From Seminavis robusta (lineage: Eukaryota; Bacillariophyta; Bacillariophyceae; Naviculales; Naviculaceae): 36,294 nucleotides of DNA. Every line of letters begins with the position of its first letter. The first letter of the stretch is position 1. Under the pieces are notes generated by a model. It was not told the origin of the DNA and ran no database searches. It worked only from the letters and a program-made list of their open reading frames with translations. Shown piece by piece: positions 27,539-36,294 of this stretch. A program made the position numbers and the translations under genes. The stretch lies in contig CAICTM010001137.1 of NCBI GenBank assembly GCA_903772945.1, positions 1 through 36,294 on the forward strand. Direction: 5' to 3'.

Positions 27539-29863
27539 TGTATTGGCCGTTTCGTACTGAATAGAGCGTAAATTGTGAGGTGTGGTTCGACACTCTCTTG
27601 TTGAGGCTAGCTACTTAGTTTACTGTAGACATAGAGTACTCTCTCGCACCAATGCAGTGCACCAGCCTGAGGCACTCGGTGGCATGCATACGCGATATCC
27701 TGTATTAAGGACTTCCGTTTGCTACTCCGAGGCATGACTCGGTGTCAAACGTGATGTTGCAATGCGAACCCTGGCGAACCTCTCGTACGTCACTCGTGAT
27801 TGCCAATACTGCATAGCGCATGCCCACAGCGACGTGCTGGCCTAATTTGAAAGCAGGCTGGTCCATCCTCCTCGCTCGCTGGAACATTTGAAAGGGTCAT
27901 TTGCGCACCGCTACTCCAGTAGGGGTGCAGTACTGAATTGGCGATGCCACCTTGCGAAAACCCCATATTAGTCCAATCCTAAAAGGGTCGGACATCCTAA
28001 ATTTCAATTTAGCCCAGCAGTAGGCTGCCGGTACTCCTCTACACATCCTAAAGCAATCCCACAGAATAGGACTAAACTAATACTCAATAGATATTTACGT
28101 GTTAAGCCAGTGGGTTCATTAGGAAACTAAGCTGGGAAGCCAGTTCACTATTTTGAGCAACCGGAAGGTTTTGATCCTACTGTACCGTAGCCTGAGTTTT
28201 TACATGGGAATGACCATAAAGCATAAAATCATTGTTTTTTAAAAACCCCAGAACTACATCTTTAATCAATGTTATAAATCCAAATTACGTACAGTACTCC
28301 AGGAATCTGGGAAACTTGTTCGTGGACATTGGTGCCCCCCAGACCTGTACTAGTACCGTACGCAGGAGCAGGTCGAACCTGGCAAGCAACCTAAAAACAG
28401 ATTGGCTGGCTGCAGTCTACCCTACTAGCTAGTAGAATCGTGGAGTTGAAACATTTTGCGCGACCACTAGTACTCAAGAGAAAAAACAGATGAAAATATG
28501 ACTGTTCGCTTTGAAGGCGAAACAGAGTGTTCGACCCTGTTGAAGCTGGCTGACCAACTGGTATTAGCCAGTACCGGCTCTCCATCAAGAGTGACGACTT
28601 TGTTTGCTGCTGCATGATCAGTATCAAAAATCAATCGACCTCCAAGAGCCGAACTGCCGCCAGCGACTTCCGGTACTACTATGGTTAGCTAGACAGGGCG
28701 GTAAGGCTGTTGACTACTGTGAACTTCGACTGCTTTTTATAAGTGACTTGAAAGTTGAAAGGTCACGTGTCAAATGTCGCAGTTGTCGACGAGCTTTGTG
28801 TTTGTAAAAGCCCAGTTATGGTTTTCTAGCTGGTTTTCTTTACTTAGAGCGGAATGTGGAGATTTAGAAAATTGGAAAGAGAGGATTTACGGGGGGATCT
28901 GTAATTAAGAGGTGATCATATATTTTACACCCGCATTTTAAAAGAGACAAGTACGGATTTAAGCGCCTTTTTACGGAACCTGCCACGCCTGAAAAGGTTA
29001 CAAGCGTAAGTTTGCGTACTAGTATTGTACATGTACTGGTTTGTTAGTTGGACACAGGTACCCTTTAAATCCGTGGATGAAGGAAAGTACCAACAATGTA
29101 CAATGTATGTATAATAGTACTTCCTGATTGATCGATAACCAGTCGCCTTCCTTGCAGTTTCCTTTTCCTGATACTAGGCAGGGGCTGCAGGGGCAGCCTA
29201 AAGTTGGACATAAGGTCTCGACTCAAGTAGATTCACCCGTACACCCGTACTCCTCCCACATGCAACTGGAAAATGTCATTGTCGCCCCTGCATCTCCCCT
29301 TCCCAACTTGTTCGGATTGCTCTGGCATTGTCCTGTCCCAGCGTTATTTCGCGTTCGGCTACTTTCCTAGCTAGGACGATCAGCCTTGCCTCCGTTAGGA
29401 ATGAGGGCACTTCGAAAAAGACTCTCGGACCATAATGTTCTTCCAAGACCAACACTTAGCACCAGCGTGAAGACTTTAATTCATCCGCGACTACCTGAAT
29501 GCTGCTATTAATGGTACTGAAGACTCCAACCCGGAGCCACAACGGTAAGTCTTGACACTGGGTGCTGGCTGTAGGCCTTCTTCACTTGAGGGGCAATACC
29601 GGTGTGAGGACGTAGGTTTTGTACTGAGTCTTCGGGATGATCGTACAGCACCTGAGGTCGCGTGAACTGTCCAGGTCAAAATAAAGAAAGAGAGCAATCA
29701 TCTTCTCACCACTCGCCACAAGCCTCGAATGCGATCTCATTAACCACAATTTCATGCACAGGGACCCCAAAACGGTGAAAAACTCAAAAGAGCACAGTGG
29801 CAACATCGTTCTTACCCACCCTACAGATTCGATTGATTCAGTCCAATAGTCAACACGGAGACA
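27539..29863. other. Gene-poor spacer, 2.3 kb
   Basis: No supported gene. Short frames here have no splice context or recognisable domains. Recurring ATCCTAAA strings occur around 27977-28055, with CTAGCTAG near 28425 and 29369. The right end contains the upstream region of the gene at 29864. It may hold decayed transposon sequence that I cannot identify. Confidence 0.5.
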
Positions 29864-30830
29864 ATGAGCGGTTTGCTTACCAATCACTTGAATGGCGGGA
29901 AATGGAGTCAGGAGGAGGAAGCCTATGCGGAGGCGCTGATCCTAGCCTTCAAAGCGGGAGAGATTCCTGTTGGGGACATTGAAGAAGGTAAGAGCCCTTC
30001 GACATGGCATGTTCTGAACATTCATCTACTATTTTGGCTCAAAGGCGCATGCTGATTTGCTTCCACCTTGTTGATCAGGAACAAGTCTAAGGAAGTTTCT
30101 TGCCGAGAAGCTCTTGTGCTCTCCCAAGCGAGTGTCAAAGAAGTATGAAGGAACCAACTACAATGGCAAGCAAGTTTACATCAAGAAGACTGGGGTATCA
30201 CCAACCTCACCAACTGCCATTGCGACGAAGGCCAGGCTGGAAGTACTGGAACGCAAGTTTCGAGATGCCTTAGCTACGATGCAAAAGACGGGTTCCATTG
30301 CAAACAAGATGGCTCAGGCTGACCCACTCCTGGATTCCTACTCTGGTGGCAGCGGCTTCGCTGGCGTGAGAGGCTTGACGGCTTCAACGTTGCCTCCTGT
30401 ATCTTCTGCTTCGCTACTCTTTCCTCAGGTTCGGTCAACCTTTCTTGGAGGCACCAGCAGCCTGGAATTGGCTGCCATGCAGAGGTTCCGCTTGGACAAC
30501 GCCTTTCTGCTGGGATCATCGTTCCCAAATAATCTCACGACCCTTCCCGCCGTCCGACCCCCTGCTGCTGCATTTTCAAGCTATGCGAGTGCCAGTGGTG
30601 GCTTGCTGGATGCTACTAGGTTACAAACCTTGGCAGCCCTTCGCAACGCATCGCTGGGGTCTCTACAAATTGGAGGATTTGGTGCTGCAACCACACCAGA
30701 CACGTTCTTGATGGATACGATTCTAGTCAACGCTGGTCGACTCAAACGAAGCCTTGGTGACGAGAGCACGACCGCTCCTACTGCTACTACTACTACTAGG
30801 GAGGTGAAGCGACCCAGGCACGACCCTTAG
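29864..30830 (+). CDS. Conserved-head family protein, paralog A, 291 aa
   Basis: Exons are 29864-29987 and 30079-30830, with a 91-bp GT-AG phase-1 intron between E41 and G42. The head (residues 11-76) reads GGKWSQEEEAYAEALILAF, then DIEEGTSLRKFLAEKLLCSPKRVSKKYEG and NYNGKQVY. It is nearly identical to the gene at 33461, with the intron at the same site. A short helix follows (LEVLERKFRDAL), then a low-complexity Ala/Ser/Leu/Gly tail and a basic end (KRSLGDES...REVKRPRHDP) resembling a nuclear localisation signal. I have no name for the family, although similar heads occur in stramenopile proteins. The Trp-acidic start and basic second half (SPKRVSKKY) suggest a small helical DNA- or histone-binding domain; this is inference. 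Confidence 0.8.
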
Positions 30831-33460
30831 GTTTCCGTCGTCGTTGGTCTTATCTTTGATGACCTCGGGTTGCTGAGACCACCGCGAACTCCATCCTGCC
30901 TTCCTCTGCTGCACTAGTACCTCTTGGAATGGTTTGCTTTACAAAACTAATTTACACAAAACTGCGTAACCTAAAAACCTCCTTCCTTTTACATACCTTA
31001 GATCTGGCTACTACTGGAGTATGATAGCTAAACATGCAACCAAACTTCCACCGAGTTTTGGAGACCTAATGCTGGCCAGGGAGGGAGCAACCTCTATTAT
31101 CTATAGCTAGCTAGAGAGACTGAGTACGAGCTAAGAGTGGTACACGTATCATCGCCACCCTACTAGCTAGCCAGCCTGAAGCCTGAAGAGAAGCAGGCAC
31201 GAATCGATTCTCTCATCAGGGGACTTTAGATCTTTAGATGCACTGGATTTAGGAACTTGTGTTGCTCCGTTTCTTTGCTTGGCGCTGCCGGGTTCACTGG
31301 GACGTGGCGCTGGGACTGCAAAGTTCGCCCACACTGGTATGAGGGAACAGCCAGAGGCCAGAGGCAAAAGCTACATACATATCCTACAGCAAATCATACA
31401 CGTCTGCCGCTTGAAAAGACCCAGTCGCAGCCACTATCTCTTTGTGTGCTCCTTTTTGGACATGAAACTAAGACAGATTAGAATACTCCGGAGTATGCGA
31501 AGATGCGAAGACCACTGTTGCGGTTTATGAATTAGCATCGTACTCGCTTGTACGATTGACATTCTTTCCTTTCGGTCAATAAAGGGTTCATCGGAGTCAT
31601 CTTGGATAAATAATGGATAAACGCCAATTCTACCCTTCTCTGAGCGCCTGCTGTAATAGTCATAGTCGTATTTCATTTCACTGGTATAAATGAACTGTGG
31701 CAGCTCTAGCTAGGGGATGAGCAAAAAATTGTGTGGGCCAAGCCAATCTTTCACTTTGGCTGTTTTTCTCTATTGGATTTGATTGGATTGCATTGGATTA
31801 GATTGGATTGCATTGAATTACAGTCTACTATATAAATAACAGTACTATTTGGAATCCAATTCAATCCAATTCAATGCAATCCAATCCAATGCAATTAAAT
31901 TTATCTTCCTGCAAAAATACAAATTTCGTCTTTTTAACTGATTTTGGCGAGTCACACTCCATTACAATACAGGGCTATTGCAAGATTTGCCCATCCCCCT
32001 ACTCCGAGTAAGTACTGTGGCACAAAAACTGGATGGCTTTCGAAGTGCAAGCAAGAGTCGTAATAAGAGTATTAAATGGCCATACGCCACACGCAGGAAA
32101 GTTGAAGCTGCTGCCGCCAGTACAACTGACTCATGAAAGAATTCTAGCAGAATGGTAAAAAGGAGCACTACTCAGGCATTGTACATGTTTAGTCTACAAA
32201 ATACTGTACCACGCTTGTGTTGCCGTTGCCCTGGCATGGCAGGAACCGGAGGCCGATTACATGCCCAGCGTGTGTACCGGTAGGGTGGTACTAACTACAT
32301 GTAATATCACCCTGGAGGCACTCAGTTGTCTTTGAATTATTGGCATTGTTGTGTCTAGCTAGTAGCGCGGTTGCAAGGGGCAACCACAGCGGTAGGTACC
32401 GATACCGGTACCGATTCGATTCATTCCGACAAGGAAGTCGGCAATTTGAAGTGAAGTGAAGTACATTGTAGTGCACGGAAGCTCCAGGATACTGGAGTAG
32501 ACTAGTCAAGCAAAACCTGTATTTGCGGTATTGGTGCGCGGCCAACGTAGCCGCTGGTTTGGTTGACGGTGGTTTTCGTGTGTTGGTGTGTTTGTTGAAG
32601 AAGCTGAAGGGATTCCGTGTTCATGGACTGTTCGTGTTGCTGTGAGCGTTTTAATGGTCAAGACATTTATTTGGGCAACTCGGGTGTGGCTTACGGACAA
32701 CCAATTCGAAGCATGGTGAGTTTAATTAAAAGAACCCGAAATTGGGGCATTAAAACTTTTATGAACTACTCGAGATAAAGAGGACTCCCAGAAGTTCTCA
32801 GTGGAAAAACAAGTTTCTAAGCTGCTCCTTCGTACCATGTTAACATCACTTTTACATCTGAAATGGATCCACGACCTGTATTCCGGTGAAACTGTACAAA
32901 TAAAGTATAGTGGCTGTAAAGTCCATGTTGCAGCGAGGTTCTCTGTTGAACGTATTGACAGCTGTATTGATGTACTGATTATTGATCAACCAGCGTAGAA
33001 AAATGGAATTAGGGAGTAGACCACAGGAGAAATTAACTCGTGCGACTGTTTGTCACAGATGCCATCGACCACTATTACTCCGTACTCGAGTACTACTGTA
33101 TTAATAATAGTCAGAGATACGGGACGATGGCAGTATCACAATACGGAGTACTAGTACATGTATGTACCAGTTGCAACCAGTCCTTTACAGTACAGCTGCA
33201 AACCCTTTATTTCAACTTTGTGCCGTTCAGCTGGTGTGGAAGAACTTGGTTTGACGCGAATGGCGCAGACATGGTGCGAATTTAAGAATGGAGCAAGCGG
33301 CGAGGGCAGACCCAAGAAAAAGCCTTGGGCTCTTCCGCTTTCGCACTCTCACTTCCACAAAAATAATTTACTGTATCTGCAATCTAATACGAACAGCAGC
33401 AACCAGAGCCATCAAGATAGATTCGATTCTCTTCACCCAGCAAAGGAAATCTTCACCACC
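30831..33460. other. Gene-poor spacer, 2.6 kb
   Basis: No supported gene lies between the two paralogs. It contains an AT-rich foldback of GGATT-type repeats (31788-31894), TACCGGTACCG at 32403-32413 and CTAGCTAG near 31104, 31162, 31708 and 32353. The last 200 bp are the upstream region of paralog B. Any second gene copy lost between the paralogs has left no trace I can see. Confidence 0.5.
31788..31894. repeat. Imperfect inverted repeat (foldback) of ATTGGATT units
   Basis: The left arm at 31788-31819 and the right arm at 31868-31894 pair over 27 bp, with one 5-nt bulge (AGATT) in the left arm. The loop is 48 bp and contains TATATAAATA. Both arms are built from GGATT/GCATT pentamers that continue on either side. 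It could be a MITE core or a slipped satellite. Confidence 0.75.
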
Positions 33461-34937
33461 ATGATGAACCCCCATATGCACGGAGGAAAATGGAGCCAAG
33501 AGGAGGAGCTCTATGCTTCTGCCCTAATTGATGCATTCAAAGCCGGAGAGCTACCCAGAGACGACATTGAGGAAGGTACGCAAACAAACGCGGGGTCTTT
33601 TAAAAGGCTGCACGAACAAAGCAGATTGGTTAATCTGCTCCTCATCTCATCCATTTTGTGTTTCTCCCTTGAACTCAGGAACAAGTCTGAGGAAGTATCT
33701 TTCCAAGAAGCTCATGTGTTCTCCCAAGCGAGTATCCAAGAAGTATGAAGGCACCAACTACAATGGCAAACAAGTTTACTTCAGGAACAGGTCAGCAACG
33801 GTTGCCAACGACCTCGCCATCAAGGCCAAGCTTCAGATCCTCGAGCACAACTTTCTTCGAACTCTTTCCGAAACCAAGCTAACCCCGTCCCAGGGACCCC
33901 TGACGCTGCCAACAATGCCCAATGCCTCATCAGAACTGCAGATGATCAACCAGCTTCAGATGCAGGCTCTGACCGACACCAGCCGGTCAATGACTGGTGG
34001 TCTATTCTCCGCCGCCCAGAGCCAACTCCATGCTGGTATACCATCAGCTGCTTCGCTGCCTCAGAGCTCCAACTACGCTGGAGTAGGGGATCTTTTGACG
34101 CGAAGCAATCTCATGGGTGGTAGTAACCTGCTAGGTGGTGCCAACCTTCAAGGAGGGGGGAATCTTCAATTAGGAGGCTTGGCATCTTGGGGAGCGGGTT
34201 CTCTTGTGCCCAGGACAGATCAGGAACAAGATTTTGCAAACATTGCGGCGAGACTGAATGCTGCAAACCAACTCTCCTTTCCCTCAGCTGGCACTGCCGG
34301 ATTTGCAGCAGGTTCCGGGGATAGCAGCCATGCCCATGCACTGGCCCAGCTGAACGCGTCTCGCACCCTCATGGAGTCAGCTCAGCTTCGGCAACTGGAA
34401 GAATCCATTCTGGCTAGATCCCAGATGGCAGCACTAAATCGCTCCGGTGCCACTGCATTGCAAAGTGGAACTAACCCGCATGCAAGCAGCCTGGAAGCCC
34501 TGGCGAGAAGGAGGAGCTCTGCAATGGCACGACCTCCTGCAGGCTTGGATCAGCTGTCGTCCTCCTTGGCTCCACAGGCAGGTGCGCACAATATGCTCGA
34601 CTATCTGGCTGCTGCAGACAGCATCGCGGCGGCTCGCGCTCCAGGGGTGGCGGCTGCAGCCCCTTCAGCGACAGATTTGTTGGGGGGTGCAGCCCGGGCT
34701 ACATTGCTGCTCCACAACACAAATCTGCAAGAGCAACAGGCTAGTGTTGCCGCCATGGCGGCAAACCAGGACTCGGCAAGAAGGGTGTCCCAGCTGCTTG
34801 GTGGTGCGGGAGTAGCCAGTGCTGGTGCTAGTACTGGGGCGTTGGGGAGGGCTGGGGTTGGGGCTGCGAAACGCTCCAGGGACGAAGACCAAGATAATTC
34901 TGACAGCAGCAAGCGATGGAGGGGACCACCTAGGTGA
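33461..34937 (+). CDS. Conserved-head family protein, paralog B, 457 aa
   Basis: Exons are 33461-33575 and 33679-34937, with a 103-bp GT-AG phase-1 intron at the same codon as in the gene at 29864. ATG 33461 is followed at once by another ATG. The head (residues 8-73) has GGKWSQEEELYASALIDAF, DIEEGTSLRKYLSKKLMC, SPKRVSKKYEG and NYNGKQVYF. A second shared helix follows (AIKAKLQILEHNFLRTL). The long tail is rich in Ala, Ser, Leu, Gln and Gly and has NLxGG repeats (SNLMGGSNLLGGANLQGG). It ends in a basic/acidic patch (KRSRDEDQDNSDSSKRWRG). Probably nuclear. The head is strongly conserved at DNA level with paralog A while the tails do not align, suggesting different selection on the two parts. 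Function unknown. Confidence 0.82.
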
Positions 34938-35844
34938 GGCTTCCCTCACTCCTTCTTGTGTACAAGCTGGTGGGGATGCACTTTCGGGGGGCAGAACTAT
35001 CAACTGGCTTGTTGCCACGACCCCATCTGGACACACCTGATCTACTGTGCATAGTAGGCTTTTAGCCATGCATGTATGTGTGGCCGCAGTGGCAGTCTGG
35101 TTGCCGCCTCATAACAAATAGGATATTCTAGAGGATTGGGACATTTTTGACATTTAGAAAGTTGCGTGACATTGTAGTCCCTTGGATGTTCCAATAATCT
35201 TACAATCTTGATTTTTGCTTCCTGTTAGAGTTGGTTGATGGTTGACTTTGCAAGGCCACCCAACACGCAGAAAGCCAATATGTCGGTCGATGAACGCGAA
35301 GCTGATGGATTATTGTACTACATGTAGTAGCTTCTTTGCGTGAGTGCGAACACGTGCGTGTTCAACAATGAGCCTGCTGCCGCGTTGTAAAAGCCTTAGT
35401 AAGATGGTGCGTTGCGGCGCCAAAGAGGAATTCAATTCAGTGACGAAAAACGTTGTGCCCCTTGTGCACCCCTCCTTTCAAATCGCGGCAAAAGCCGAAA
35501 GGTGTTGTACTCCGAGTACTCGTATCTAGCTAGCCAGCTACTCAGTACCTGGTACTACTTTGCGTTGCTGCGTCGCTCTGCCTTCTGCCTTGCCTCTCCG
35601 CAGGTTTTTATTACATTCAAGATGAGGGACTGGTAGCGAACGCTGGTCTATTCGGGTATTGCAAGGTACTGTAGCTAGCTAGCTAGCTAGGTTTGTTCCA
35701 AGCCGAGAAGTACTATCAAAGGAGTTGCCATAGTGACCAGCTCTCGCTCAAGCAAGCAACGCCTACAGTTGACTCGCTCTATTATTTATGGGGGGGGGAT
35801 TGCGGATTTCGATAAATATATTAGAGAGAATAAATATAAGGCTT
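34938..35844. other. Spacer
   Basis: No gene is seen. The palindrome GTACTACATGTAGTA at 35315-35329 is an exact copy of 5722-5736. A run of four overlapping TAGC units (CTAGCTAGCTAG) lies near 35676-35692. A G9 tract occurs near 35790. The left end is the 3' UTR of paralog B. Confidence 0.5.
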
Positions 35845-36107
35845 TCAAGGGCCGGTTCCACTAGTAAAGTACGAATGGATAGAGCCGTCACGTTTACGTT
35901 TGCCTGCCCTAGCAGCCCTAGCCACATTCAATGCCCTAGCAAACCTGTCAAGATGCACAGTGGCTGCCTGGTTGATACCCAAAGCAGAGGCACTTTCGGA
36001 CAGCTTATTGAGTGCTTCTTCAGCCTCTGTTCTTTTTCCCAGTAGCATTCGTTGAACCTGCTTTTGGTCCCCTCTTTCCGCCTTTCTTCGTTCCTTTCTT
36101 CGTTACG
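35845..36107 (-). CDS. Possible C-terminal coding remnant, function unknown
   Basis: This minus-strand frame is open from a stop at about 36108 to a TGA at 35845, with an ATG at 36048. It reads as a charged helix (KRTEAEEALNKLSESASAL), then HLDRFARALNVARAARAGKRKR and a short end (GSIHSYFTS). The composition looks protein-like and the KRKR could be a nuclear signal. The SIHSYF ending recalls, but does not match, a PCNA-binding box. The N terminus may lie in exons beyond the right edge, or this may be the relic of a transposase. A 12-bp tandem repeat sits at its upstream end (36081-36104). Confidence 0.3.
36081..36104. repeat. 12-bp tandem repeat, two copies
   Basis: CCTTTCTTCGTT occurs twice in a row. 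It is in frame with the possible coding remnant on the minus strand (adding a KERR-like unit), so it would not shift the frame. Confidence 0.85.
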
Positions 36108-36294
36108 GTTGAATCGGCGCCGTTCATGTTGGTCTATGTCAGATTGGAGGGTTTGGTATGGTTTGGGTGAAATTGTTTGGCAGCTCAGGAGAATTGTTTT
36201 TGTCTCCTCGAAACCCTTCGAAAACTGCACGTAAACAACCAGCGCTTGGGCTGGCCCAGACAAGACAGCCACGGGCAGAGGTGCGAGGAATCCC

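Noticed and set aside
27977..28060. ATCCTAAA strings resembling parts of 24100-24140, considered as Crypton ends
   Set aside because: The match is too short and irregular to define direct repeats or element boundaries.
28525..28550. tRNA B-box-like GTTCGACCC
   Set aside because: No cloverleaf can be drawn around it.
35928..36272. 114-codon minus-strand frame at the right edge
   Set aside because: It opens at a GTG; the overlapping frame ending at 35845 has more protein-like composition.

Overview
The window looks like nuclear DNA of a diatom, most likely a raphid pennate. The evidence is short GT-AG introns of 70-117 bp, type II membrane LRR proteins of the kind abundant in diatoms, a Ty1/copia element whose protease reads DNQST (as in diatom CoDi elements), an Ndc10/Crypton-type tyrosine recombinase and long gene-poor spacers. 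I cannot name the species; Seminavis is only a guess. There are no bacterial operons, and I recognised no rRNA, tRNA or CRISPR.

Layout. 1-1687: 5' part of a minus-strand copia-like retroelement (gag in two overlapping frames, leader, and a candidate 207-bp 5' LTR at 1481-1687) running off the left edge. 1800-4617 (+): an eight-exon LRR membrane protein whose upstream region was replaced by that LTR. 4618-6990: spacer. 6991-9639 (+): a decayed hAT transposon with a subterminal repeat array, a transposase frameshifted by a 20-bp tandem duplication, and a missing 3' end. 10263-10799 (+): small unknown protein. 11719-13656 (-): MFS/Atg22-like transporter, divergent from 14135-15211 (+), a secretory single-pass protein with six Trp repeats arranged as two triads. 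15331-20826 (-): complete copia element with identical 152-bp LTRs, a 5-bp GTAAC target duplication and an intact 1691-codon gag-pol. 21110-23750 (-): second LRR membrane protein, four exons. 24423-26991 (+): tyrosine recombinase with a GCR1_C-like tail, convergent with a small KOW-like/coiled-coil protein (27038-27538, -). 29864-30830 and 33461-34937 (+): two paralogs of an unnamed family with a conserved 65-residue head. 35845-36107 (-): possible coding remnant.

How it fits together. This is an accessory-looking region in which three or four mobile element classes lie among surface-protein genes. The two LRR proteins share one plan (cytosolic low-complexity N terminus, one membrane helix, Trp-rich linker, LRRs, Cys-rich tail), which suggests sensing or adhesion. 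The strongest unexpected signal concerns the retroelements. In both, the bases directly after the 5' LTR, where the primer-binding site belongs, are complementary to a segment inside the same LTR, in the geometry known from self-primed Tf1-type elements and not from tRNA-primed copia.

Coordinates of spliced genes come from splice signals, reading-frame closure and LRR periodicity only. No searches were run.
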